The notes under the pieces were generated by a model. The model was not told the DNA's origin. It saw nothing but the letters and a program-made list of their open reading frames with translations, and did not search any database. From Methanocrinis alkalitolerans (GTDB taxonomy: Archaea > Halobacteriota > Methanosarcinia > Methanotrichales > Methanotrichaceae), in the NCBI RefSeq assembly GCF_029167205.1, contig NZ_JARFPL010000006.1, forward strand, positions 16,184-80,183: a stretch of DNA of 64,000 nt, given 5' to 3'. The translations under genes and the position numbers were made by a program. Below are positions 52,587 to 60,259 of the stretch, piece by piece; the first letter of the stretch is position 1, and the number at the start of each line of letters is the position of its first letter.

Positions 52587-52934
52587 ATGGAAGAAGACGG
52601 CTTGATGACCCCTGAAGAGTTCAACAGGTTTTTTGCCTTGGTTCTCAAGGACAAGGACTTTCGGGACGAGTTGAAGCGGGACGGATTTGGAACTTTGGAG
52701 AGATTCGGATTTTGCGTCAAGGTGCCCCCCGAGATACGGGCCAGCCTTGCCAGGATCGTCGATGGGCCGGGCTTAACCGCAGCAAATCGGTGTGGGACGT
52801 GTGGAGTATGTGGCCTTTGCTCCCTCTGCGGAAGCATAAACGCCGGTTCAGGAAGTGCGTTCTTGTGGGCCACTTTCTTCCTGGGGGGGAGTTTCACGAG
52901 CCAGACATCGGCTCGACCCGGCTACGATTGTTGA
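52587..52934 (+). CDS. Probable RiPP precursor peptide (Cys-rich core)
   Basis: This 115-residue protein starts at ATG 52587 with GAGGTGGAAGGA just upstream. Residues ~8-60 form a helical leader (TPEEFNRFFALVLKDKDFRD, then a GFGTLERFGFCVKVPPEIRA segment) similar to Nif11/nitrile-hydratase-type leaders. Residues 69-81 are CGTCGVCGLCSLC, five cysteines exactly three residues apart, followed by a Gly/Ser and aromatic stretch (GSINAGSGSAFLWATFFLGG) and a last Cys115. Such a leader plus Cys-rich core beside a radical SAM/SPASM gene is typical of thioether peptides (sactipeptide/ranthipeptide type). The upstream 52365-52586 DNA is AT-rich and holds the promoter. The product structure and activity are inferred only. 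Confidence 0.78.
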   Translation: MEEDGLMTPEEFNRFFALVLKDKDFRDELKRDGFGTLERFGFCVKVPPEIRASLARIVDGPGLTAANRCGTCGVCGLCSLCGSINAGSGSAFLWATFFLGGSFTSQTSARPGYDC

Positions 52935-52956
52935 AGGTCCATGGGATGATCGGAAA

Positions 52957-54309
52957 ATGACGAGCGTCTGGGATCAATACCCCATCTTGCAGCCTGGCAA
53001 TGATATCCACCTGAATATGAAGGGTGGCACCCTCTTTATGGGTTACGATCCCATCTCGCTCAGCATCGAAGAGGCAGATTTTCTCGCGGCTTGCGATGGT
53101 GTCCATAAGGTGGTTGATGCCGTTCCTCGATCATGGAGCGAGGACTATGGAGATCTCAAGTTTCTGATGCTCATATCCCGTCTTGTTAGCTCTGGGCATC
53201 TCATCTTGGCAGATGAGCCGTCGCAAAGCAGCATTAGAATCACTGGATCGAGATCTGCCTACATCCCGCCGCATATGAGCATCGAGCTCACGGCCGGATG
53301 CAACTTGAGATGCCGTCATTGCTACCGCGAGAGCGAACCGAGCAAAGACGAGTATATGCCGACGGAGACTCTCCTAAACGTGCTGGAGAGGCTTGCAGAA
53401 TCTGGGCTACGATCTGTGGAGCTTACCGGAGGAGAGCCACTTTTGCACAAGGATTTCCTTCGGATCCTCTCATTTTGTGCAGATAGATTTGAACTCGTAG
53501 GGGTTCTCTCCAACGGCACTTTAATCACCCATGATATGGCTGAAAGGTTCAGATCCTTAGGGGATAGACTCCTTCTGAGCATAAGCTTAGATTGCTCAGA
53601 AGAGGACGCTCATGATCTGCGAAGAGGAGTCCCTGGAGCCTTCAGGCGAACAGTCGATAACATCAAGCTTCTCAGCGATCTTGGTGTCAAGGTGCGGGTA
53701 TCGATGTGCGTTGACGAGGAGAGCTTCAGCGATATAGAGAAGACTTTGCTCCTGGCAAGGGATCTCGGGGCCGCGGCGTTCAGCTATACCCCAGTTTTGC
53801 CCCTCGGCAGGGGGAGGGAGTGGGCTCCACCGGGATGGAACCTGGATGGGAGAGAGGTGATGCAGGCGGAGGAAGAACTCGCAAGGAGATATCGGGGATT
53901 TTTGTCTGTACTATCTGATGAGGCCGTATGCAGCCTGGAGAAGGAGGAGGGCTGCGGAGCCGGTTATAGAACTTATGCCATGGACCCCTGGGGCAATATT
54001 CGCCCCTGTGCCACCTTCGGCCCGGAGGAGATGGTCATAGGAAACCTCGTGGAAGGGGAGATCGAAGAGGTCTTCAGCAACCCTCTGACGGAAGCCCTTG
54101 CTGGGGCCCGCGTCCCTGGCAATGAGGTCTGCGGGGACTGCGAGATGTCGCTATTCTGTCGCTATTGCATCCTCAGAGGGATCCTGGGGAGCAAAATGGT
54201 CCGGGACTGCAGCTGGATAAATCTTCCATCCTCAAGGCGGATTTTAAACATCTCCACTTCGGTGGAGGCCTCCGAAATGGGTCATATGTCGCTCGATAAC
54301 AAAATTTGA
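52957..54309 (+). CDS. Radical SAM/SPASM peptide maturase
   Basis: The protein is 450 residues from ATG 52957 (an open frame to 52855 overlaps the precursor gene and is unlikely). Residues ~1-75 resemble a PqqD-like peptide-binding domain (QPGNDIHLNMKGGTLFMGYD). The radical SAM cluster is C-x3-C-x2-C at Cys115, 119 and 122 (GCNLRCRHCYRE), followed by ELTGGEPLLHKDF. C-terminal SPASM cysteines are seen in GCGAGYRTYAMDPWGNIRPC and CGDCEMSLFCRYC. It probably installs thioether or other crosslinks on the upstream peptide. Its TGA lies inside a 10-bp target duplication of the element at 54312. Confidence 0.88.
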   Translation: MTSVWDQYPILQPGNDIHLNMKGGTLFMGYDPISLSIEEADFLAACDGVHKVVDAVPRSWSEDYGDLKFLMLISRLVSSGHLILADEPSQSSIRITGSRSAYIPPHMSIELTAGCNLRCRHCYRESEPSKDEYMPTETLLNVLERLAESGLRSVELTGGEPLLHKDFLRILSFCADRFELVGVLSNGTLITHDMAERFRSLGDRLLLSISLDCSEEDAHDLRRGVPGAFRRTVDNIKLLSDLGVKVRVSMCVDEESFSDIEKTLLLARDLGAAAFSYTPVLPLGRGREWAPPGWNLDGREVMQAEEELARRYRGFLSVLSDEAVCSLEKEEGCGAGYRTYAMDPWGNIRPCATFGPEEMVIGNLVEGEIEEVFSNPLTEALAGARVPGNEVCGDCEMSLFCRYCILRGILGSKMVRDCSWINLPSSRRILNISTSVEASEMGHMSLDNKI

Positions 54310-54311
54310 TC

Positions 54312-54498
54312 CATTGGTCATCGGTTAAGAGAAGAATCGCGATGAGGCAGCGATCTCGGTAGCAAGTACGGTGAGATTGGCTTGGTCAAAAAGGCTACAG
54401 CAAGTCAGTCTTGAAATTGGATTAAATCTAGATGACGCATAATTCGTGTGAAAAATAGCAATATTGTGTAGCTTAAACTCCTTAACCGATGACCCATG
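54312..54498. mobile_element. 187-bp MITE-like element with 18-bp inverted ends
   Basis: The ends are CATTGGTCATCGGTTAAG (54312-54329) and, inverted, CATGGGTCATCGGTTAAG (54481-54498), 17 of 18 identical. They are flanked by the direct repeat AAATTTGATC at 54302-54311 and 54499-54508, a 10-bp target duplication. No transposase frame is inside, so it is a non-autonomous element; the duplication length suggests an IS4-like source. The element and flanks account for the 321-base gap after the radical SAM gene. Confidence 0.8.
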
Positions 54499-54630
54499 AA
54501 ATTTGATCAACCCTAAAGCCCGCTCGGGTCGCACCCTCTCAGGATATGATCATGATCAATTCTCTTTCAGATGCTATTTTGAGTGAGAAGACCGATGTTC
54601 TTATCACCCATCAGAGGGTAAGATATTTTC

Positions 54631-55368
54631 ATGACTGACGAAGTTCAGGTCAGAGCTGAAAAGCCTCAGTCCGAGAACCCGGTGGTCATCGAGGGGTTCC
54701 CGGGGATCGGGCTGATCGGAAATATCGCAAGCCAGTACGTCATCAACAAGCTGGAGATGGACTACCTCGGCGCCATAGATTCGAGGTTCTTTCCGCCGAT
54801 GTCGGTCCTGGTGGGGGGTCTGGCCCACCTCCCCGTGAGGATCTACGAGAAGAAGGACCTGGGCGTGGTGGTGGTCAGCTCCGACATACCCGTCCATCCG
54901 GCCGCCTCCTACGACCTCGCCCGGGGGATCGTATCCTGGGCGGAGTCTATCGGGGCGAAGGAGATGGTCTGTCTTGCGGGGATAACGGTGATCGGCGAAG
55001 AGCAGCGGGTCTTCGGCGCCGCCACCACCGAGGAGATGCTGGAGAGGATAAAGGGCCAGGTGGAGGTCTTCGAGTTCGGGACGATATCGGGGATCTCGGG
55101 GTCTGTCATGAACGAGTGTCTCCTCCGGAAGGTGCCGGCGGTATGTCTCCTGGGGGAGACCCACAGCATGGCCCCCGACCCGAGGGCCGCCGTCGTCACC
55201 GTCAAGATGCTCAACACCCTCTACGGCCTCAACGTCGATACGACGGAGCTGGAGGAGAGGGCAGATGAGATCGAGCTGCAGATGCAGAAGCTGGCAGAGC
55301 AGGTTCAGAGCTCCTCCGCCGAAGAGGTTCCGGGGAGAAAAGAGCTCCAGTTCCCGATGTACGGGTGA
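54631..55368 (+). CDS. Proteasome assembly chaperone family (PAC2) protein
   Basis: This 245-residue protein matches archaeal PAC2 proteins (VVIEGFPGIGLIGNIASQYVI, FPPMSVLVGG and a C-terminal helix-rich tail). Archaeal members bind 20S proteasome subunits through a C-terminal motif. The gene overlaps DUF473 by 4 bases. Confidence 0.92.
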   Translation: MTDEVQVRAEKPQSENPVVIEGFPGIGLIGNIASQYVINKLEMDYLGAIDSRFFPPMSVLVGGLAHLPVRIYEKKDLGVVVVSSDIPVHPAASYDLARGIVSWAESIGAKEMVCLAGITVIGEEQRVFGAATTEEMLERIKGQVEVFEFGTISGISGSVMNECLLRKVPAVCLLGETHSMAPDPRAAVVTVKMLNTLYGLNVDTTELEERADEIELQMQKLAEQVQSSSAEEVPGRKELQFPMYG

Positions 55369-55763
55369 TGATCATGGAATGCGTAGCACTTACGGGGATA
55401 TCTAGACAGGTGATCAGGGAGCTATTGGCCAACGGGATCAGGACCCTGGAGATCAGAAGCCCCAACAACTTCATTGCACTCCTCCAATCGGGCCCCGGAG
55501 ACGTCATATTCCTGACGGAGGCAAGCGGCCCCGACGTCGTCACCGGGACCGGGGGGATGCTGGCGAGGATCAGGGAGATCCAGATGGTGACCCACAAGGT
55601 CGTCCAGGCGGGGGCCGACTTCTATGAAGAGAGGGAAGCTCAGGCGTCCCGGGTCCAGCTCGCCATGGTCGGTCACGGCCGGGTGAGGGGCGCAAAGGGC
55701 TTCAAGCTCGGGTCCCCGACGGTCCTGGAGGTGGACGCCGTCTGCTACTACGACGCGGGATGA
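55365..55763 (+). CDS. DUF473 family protein
   Basis: The protein is 132 residues read from GTG 55365 (ATG 55368 or ATG 55374 are alternatives). It begins with the family pattern ECVALTGISRQVIRELLANG and IRTLEIRSPNNF, and contains GDVIFLTEASGPDVVTGTGG. DUF473 is common in Methanosarcinia and of unknown role; a PUA/ASCH-like RNA-related fold is possible. Cotranscribed with the PAC2 gene. Confidence 0.85.
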   Translation: MMIMECVALTGISRQVIRELLANGIRTLEIRSPNNFIALLQSGPGDVIFLTEASGPDVVTGTGGMLARIREIQMVTHKVVQAGADFYEEREAQASRVQLAMVGHGRVRGAKGFKLGSPTVLEVDAVCYYDAG

Positions 55764-55859
55764 GCAGCGGCCTGCCGTGGCGAGATCATCGGATCAAAAA
55801 ATGGCCGTCCGGCAGCATTCGAAGGCTGTCGGACCCTTACATTTTAGGACCCCTATATT

Positions 55860-56708
55860 TTATGCAGTCACCGGCTTTACAGCCCGGACCGTCATGCTGA
55901 CGATCGCCTTCTCGCCTCCCTTCAGCTCTTCTTCGGATATCTCCAGCCCATCCAGGATCTTCCGGTCTGCGGGACCGCAGTTCACGCAGTCGAGGGAGAA
56001 GGCCGCCTCCTCCATCACCCTGACGTCTTCGAAACCCGCCGATCTCATCGAGGCGAGATACTCTTCTTTCTCCGCCGCCCCGGAGACGCAGCCGACGTAG
56101 GCTTCGACAGATTCTCTGATGAATTTTGGAAGTATCCCATGGAGGACGATGTCGGAGACGATCATCCTCCCTCCGGGGCGCAGGACCCGATAGGCCTCTT
56201 TGAAGGCCGCCTTCTTATCTGGGACGAGGTTGATGACGCAGTTGGAGACGATCAGGTCGACGGACCCGTCCTCTACGGGGAGGGACTCGATCTCCCCAAG
56301 CCTGAACTCCACATTTTTGTAGCCGCCCCTGGAGGCGTTGGCCTCCGCCCGGGCGACCATCTCCCCCGTCATGTCCACCCCTATAACCTTCCCCGCCGGT
56401 CCGACCCTCTCCGATGCCAGGAAGCAGTCGAAGCCAGCCCCTGACCCCAGGTCCAGAACCGTCTCACCCTCCTGGATCGAGGCGATGGCGATGGGGTTTC
56501 CGCAGCCGAGACCCAGATTCGCTCCCTGGGGTGCAGAGGCCAGATCATCCTTTGAATATCCTATCTTCTTTCCTACCTCTCTCGGCTCTGCCGTCCCGCA
56601 GCACGAGGACGAGCAGCAAGATCCCGCCTCCCTCGCCACGCGGCCGTACCTGTCCTTCACGACCCTCTTGACGTCATCATCTTTCATATCCTCACCATCG
56701 ACGAGCAT
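55860..56708 (-). CDS. arsM: Arsenite methyltransferase ArsM
   Basis: This 282-residue SAM methyltransferase has an N-terminal Cys pair region (CCSSSCCG), the SAM loop VLDLGSGAGFDCFLAS and later cysteines (SNCVINLV, AYVGCVSG, LDCVNCGPADRK) that bind As(III). It methylates arsenite. The TATA box just upstream suits a leaderless start at 56708; ATG 56687 is an alternative. It is directly downstream of the AbrB-like gene. Confidence 0.93.
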   Translation of the reverse strand: MLVDGEDMKDDDVKRVVKDRYGRVAREAGSCCSSSCCGTAEPREVGKKIGYSKDDLASAPQGANLGLGCGNPIAIASIQEGETVLDLGSGAGFDCFLASERVGPAGKVIGVDMTGEMVARAEANASRGGYKNVEFRLGEIESLPVEDGSVDLIVSNCVINLVPDKKAAFKEAYRVLRPGGRMIVSDIVLHGILPKFIRESVEAYVGCVSGAAEKEEYLASMRSAGFEDVRVMEEAAFSLDCVNCGPADRKILDGLEISEEELKGGEKAIVSMTVRAVKPVTA

Positions 56709-56721
56709 AACAAAAATATAA

Positions 56722-56734
56722 GAATTTATATATA
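56722..56734 (-). promoter_or_regulatory. arsM: TATA box, arsM promoter
   Basis: The minus strand reads TATATATAAATTC, centred about 20-26 bases before the arsM ATG and overlapping the end of the AbrB-like gene. It gives arsM its own promoter. Confidence 0.55.
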
Positions 56735-56735
56735 A

Positions 56736-57035
56736 TCATACTCGGCCCTTGAAGAGGTCGTTGATGACGGGGCCGAGGATCGACTTCACCATCTCCTCCA
56801 TCTCCTCGGCCCTGATCAGGGCGAGGCAGCATATATCGCCGTCCTGACCCTTAATGGAGACCACCGCCAGCTTATCGCCAGCCCTGATCTTCGCCCTCTC
56901 CCGTACGTCCTTGGGGAGGACCATCTGCCCCCGTTCGTCGATGCTGACGATCGATTCCACTCTGCAGCAGCTCGATCTTCCCGATGGGCAGCAGTCCTCT
57001 TTGTCTCTTCCGCCTTTCTCAATCCTTGGAGCCAA
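56736..57035 (-). CDS. AbrB-family protein, HgcAB-associated type
   Basis: This 99-residue protein starts at TTG 57035. It has a Cys-rich head (CCPSGRSSCC), then an AbrB/SpoVT-like swapped-hairpin segment (SIVSIDERGQMVLPKDVRERAKIRAGDKLAVV), and a Cys pair (CC) before the C-terminal helix. This architecture resembles the small protein often annotated as HgcAB-associated and found beside arsM. It probably senses metal or metalloid and regulates transcription. Confidence 0.75.
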   Translation of the reverse strand: MAPRIEKGGRDKEDCCPSGRSSCCRVESIVSIDERGQMVLPKDVRERAKIRAGDKLAVVSIKGQDGDICCLALIRAEEMEEMVKSILGPVINDLFKGRV

Positions 57036-57195
57036 AGTCGCACCTCATCTCTGGTTGGTCAGAGGATCTCTGAATATTAAAACTTTTCTGAAAAATCAGA
57101 TTATGCTGAATATGGTGCCGGGTTTGGCAGGTTTGACGAGTCGGGATGGTCCGCTCCCTTCCGGTGATCTGAATGAAGGTGGTGAAAAATCGGAG

Positions 57196-57219
57196 GGGGT
57201 CCGCCCTGGGGCGTACCCC
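57196..57219 (-). terminator. Hairpin after the SIMPL gene
   Basis: GGGGTCCGCC and GGCGTACCCC pair at nine of ten positions around CTGG, ten bases past the end of the minus-strand SIMPL gene. Confidence 0.45.
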
Positions 57220-57228
57220 TCGGCCCGG

Positions 57229-57969
57229 TCAGGGGGGTGTGACTACTTCGCTTTGGATCTCGTAGGTGATGGTGACCGTCGCGGTCACCATCACGTCCCC
57301 GGGGACGATCGGAGTCATCGCAGAAGCGTCGGCGGCGAGGTATGCCCTGCTCTCAGCCATGGGGATGGGCGAGTATCCGCCCTCAGATATCGAGAGGACC
57401 CTCCCCAGGCTCACCCCGGCGGCCTGCGAGATCACCCCTGCCTTCCCCATGGCGTCTACGACTGCCTCCACCAGCGCCTCCTCCTGGACGGGCTTCGGGT
57501 CCTGGAGAGCGAAGGTGACGCTCTCGACGGTGTTCGCCCCCGCCCCCACCGCTGCGTCCAGGAACGCTCCGATATCCATCTCATCGGCGAGGTCTAATGT
57601 GAAGGTGATCTGGTTATTTACCTCGAAGACGACCTTATCCGAGAGCCTGCCGTCTATCCAGTCCCTGGTGGGAGAGATGGAGAACCGGGATGTCTTGATC
57701 TCCTCCTCGGGGACCCCGGCCGCCTTCAAGGCCTCTATGGCGTCGACCATCATCCGTCCGTTCTCTGCTACCGCCGCTGCGGCGCTCTCGTCCCTGGTCT
57801 GGACCCCCAGAACGATGGTGACGATGTCGGCGTCGGCGGTCGCTTCGCCGGTGCCGGAGACCGCCAACGTCGATACGTCGGATCCGTCGTCGGCCCCCAA
57901 AGAGGAGGACCCAGACGCCAAGAGCACTATCAATCCCAATAAAACGGCTTCGAATATTCTCATAGACAA
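57229..57969 (-). CDS. SIMPL domain (DUF541) exported protein
   Basis: This 246-residue protein has a signal peptide (FEAVLLGLIVLLASGSSSLG) and then the SIMPL pattern LAVSGTGEATADADIVTIVLGVQ and TSRFSISPTRDW. SIMPL proteins are periplasmic or surface proteins linked to stress responses. No partner is evident; arsM/AbrB are on the same strand but separated by 190 bases. Confidence 0.88.
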   Translation of the reverse strand: MSMRIFEAVLLGLIVLLASGSSSLGADDGSDVSTLAVSGTGEATADADIVTIVLGVQTRDESAAAAVAENGRMMVDAIEALKAAGVPEEEIKTSRFSISPTRDWIDGRLSDKVVFEVNNQITFTLDLADEMDIGAFLDAAVGAGANTVESVTFALQDPKPVQEEALVEAVVDAMGKAGVISQAAGVSLGRVLSISEGGYSPIPMAESRAYLAADASAMTPIVPGDVMVTATVTITYEIQSEVVTPP

Positions 57970-58066
57970 TCCCCATTTATGATAGATCCTAAAGTAATTA
58001 AATAATTCGGTCTATTTCAGAACTGACCATCACCTTTTAATCTCAACTCTCCAAAGCCCTTCCCCC

Positions 58067-58864
58067 ATGAGGAACGTCGGAAAGTCCATCAGGATGGAGA
58101 GGATCTTCAACAGGAGGACGGGCAGGACGGTCATCGTCCCCATGGACCACGGCCTGACGGTGGGGCCCATCGGAGGGCTGATCGACCTGCAGGAGGCTGT
58201 CAACAGGGTGGCGGAGGGTGGGGCTAACGCCGTCCTCGGCCACATGGGCCTCCCCCTCCACGGCCACCGGGGCTACGGCCGGGACGTGGGGCTGATCGTC
58301 CACCTATCCGCCAGCTCCAGCCTCGGCCCCGATCCAAACCACAAGGTCCTGGTCACCGAGGTGGAGGACGCCATCAGGATCGGGGCGGACGCCGTCAGCA
58401 TCCACGTCAACGTCGGGGCCGAGGACGAGGCCCAGATGCTCATGGATCTGGGCCGGGTCGCCCGGAGCTGCGACCGCTGGGGGATGCCGCTCCTCGCCAT
58501 GATGTACCCGAGGGGTCCGAAGGTCTCCTCGGAGCACGCCGTCGAGTACGTCAGGCACGCCGCCCGGATCGGTGCCGAACTCGGCGTCGACATCGTCAAG
58601 ACGAACTACACCGGATCTCCCGAGACCTTCAAGGAGGTCGTCAAGGGCTGCAGCGTCCCCGTGGTGATCGCCGGCGGCCCCAAGATGGAGACGGAGCACC
58701 AGGTCCTGGAGATGGTTCGCGACTCCATCAGCGTCGGCGGCGCCGGCCTCTCCATAGGCAGGAACATATTCCAGGCCCAAGACCCGACCCTCTTCGTCAA
58801 GAGGCTCTGCAAGGTCGTCCACGAGAACTACTCGGTGGAAGAGGCGGAAGAGGTTCCCCTCTGA
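58067..58864 (+). CDS. 2-amino-3,7-dideoxy-D-threo-hept-6-ulosonate synthase
   Basis: This 265-residue DeoC/FbaB-family aldolase has RIFNRRTGRTVIVPMDHGLT, the Schiff-base lysine in VDIVKTNYTG and the phosphate site VVIAGGPKMETEHQVLEM. It fits archaeal ADH synthase (AroA'), the first step of the archaeal shikimate route from a sugar phosphate and aspartate semialdehyde, rather than a class I fructose-bisphosphate aldolase; the two are hard to separate from sequence alone. It has its own promoter. Confidence 0.88.
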   Translation: MRNVGKSIRMERIFNRRTGRTVIVPMDHGLTVGPIGGLIDLQEAVNRVAEGGANAVLGHMGLPLHGHRGYGRDVGLIVHLSASSSLGPDPNHKVLVTEVEDAIRIGADAVSIHVNVGAEDEAQMLMDLGRVARSCDRWGMPLLAMMYPRGPKVSSEHAVEYVRHAARIGAELGVDIVKTNYTGSPETFKEVVKGCSVPVVIAGGPKMETEHQVLEMVRDSISVGGAGLSIGRNIFQAQDPTLFVKRLCKVVHENYSVEEAEEVPL

Positions 58865-58887
58865 GACCTCTCTCTGAGACCTCTCTC
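58862..58887 (+). repeat. 13-bp tandem duplication at a gene end
   Basis: TGAGACCTCTCTC occurs twice, head to tail, with the first copy holding the stop codon of the aldolase gene and a third partial copy (TGA) following. Confidence 0.75.
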
Positions 58888-58938
58888 TGATATCTCGTCT
58901 TATCGCAACTTTGATCGGACGGGTCGGAGACGGCGGGA

Positions 58939-58950
58939 CTTTATAAATAG
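58939..58950 (+). promoter_or_regulatory. TATA box, ABC transporter operon promoter
   Basis: CTTTATAAATAG lies about 55 bases before the TTG start at 59001 and would drive the three permeases and the ATPase. Confidence 0.5.
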
Positions 58951-59000
58951 GGTCGGGCAGCTAGGGTAAGGGAGACCAAAATCCCCCGAGATGAGATCTC

Positions 59001-60152
59001 TTGTTCGAGCTTTACGCCGCAAGAAAGCACCTCACTGCCCGGAGGAGGCAGACCCTTTTAGCGGTGGGTGCCGTCGCCCTCGCCGTCACCATCACCATCC
59101 TCTTCCGGTCCCTGATAAACGGCTTTGAGGGTACGATCAACGACATAATCTTCCAGTTCGTCCCCCACGTCACCGTCCTGCCCAAGGACGGCGAGAGCCG
59201 GATATACCTCTATAAGACCCTCCTCGATGCGGTCTGGACGATCCCGGGGGTGACGGCCGCCTCCCCGGCTCTATCGACGGCCGCCTCCCTATCCTATGGC
59301 GGGAAGGTCGAGAACGTAGTCCTCAGGGGGGTCGTTCCCGACGAGCTGAACAAGATATCGAGGATAGGCCTCGACTACATGGTGGAAGGAGACCTCGACT
59401 CCATCGAGACCGGGAGGAGGGTTGCCCTGGATAGGGAGATGGCGGAGCGGTTGGATTTGAAGCTCGGCGATACCGTCAGGGCGAGCTTTCCCGACGCCAG
59501 GACCTTGAACCTCGTGGTGACGGGGATCTTCGACACCGGGGGCTTCTCGACGAACTACGCCTACGTCTCCATGAAGACCGCGAGGGACTTCCTCGGGGAG
59601 GGGAGCGTCATAACCGAGGTCCAGATAAAGCTCGATGACATATACCGGGCCGACGAGGTGGCAGCTTCACTCAGAGAGCTGGGCTACAACGCCGAGAGCT
59701 GGCAGAGCCAGTCGGGGATCGTCGAGAGTATCCAGAGCCGTCGGCTCTCCAACACCATGATCATGCTCCTCGTGATAATCATCTCCGCCTTCGGGATCGC
59801 CAACATCATGAACCTCCTGGTCCTGGAGAAGACTAGGGAGATAGGGATGATGATGGCCATGGGAGCCACCTCATCGATCATCCGGAGGATCTTCCTCATA
59901 GAGGCCGGCGTGCTCGGTCTAGCCGGCGGTACTGCGGGCTGCCTCATAGGCTACGGAATCGCAGCCTACGTCAACAGCCTCGCCATCGCATTATCCTCCG
60001 GCCCCGGCTTCTCGATCTATCTCAACTTCGTCGTCGATCCCCGGGACCTTCTCATCTTCCCCCTGGTCACCCTCCTCCTCTCCGTAGCCGCCGGGGTCTA
60101 CCCCGCTCACCAGGCATCGAAGCTCGATCCCGTCGTCGCCCTCCGGGGGTGA
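59001..60152 (+). CDS. FtsX/MacB-type ABC transporter permease 1
   Basis: The protein is 383 residues from a TTG. The first hydrophobic helix follows RRRQTLLAVGAVALAVTITI, then comes a large external MacB-periplasmic-core-like domain (VSPALSTAA-like region), then three C-terminal helices with EIGMMMAMGATSSIIRRIF, the FtsX coupling region. No ATPase domain is fused. It is related in sequence to the next two permeases. The transport substrate is unknown. Confidence 0.92.
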   Translation: MFELYAARKHLTARRRQTLLAVGAVALAVTITILFRSLINGFEGTINDIIFQFVPHVTVLPKDGESRIYLYKTLLDAVWTIPGVTAASPALSTAASLSYGGKVENVVLRGVVPDELNKISRIGLDYMVEGDLDSIETGRRVALDREMAERLDLKLGDTVRASFPDARTLNLVVTGIFDTGGFSTNYAYVSMKTARDFLGEGSVITEVQIKLDDIYRADEVAASLRELGYNAESWQSQSGIVESIQSRRLSNTMIMLLVIIISAFGIANIMNLLVLEKTREIGMMMAMGATSSIIRRIFLIEAGVLGLAGGTAGCLIGYGIAAYVNSLAIALSSGPGFSIYLNFVVDPRDLLIFPLVTLLLSVAAGVYPAHQASKLDPVVALRG

Positions 60153-60259
60153 CCGCAGGGTTCTCTTGGGTGGAAGGGCCTATCATATCCCCGGCTCTGG
60201 TTGGGGAGATGGAGGTCGATGGAGCCCGATCTTTTTAAATAAGATCCGAAGAACGGTTA

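Noticed and set aside
54325..54534. 69-residue minus-strand frame inside the MITE-like element
   Set aside because: It crosses the right inverted end and target duplication, has no similarity to a transposase, and has no ribosome site.
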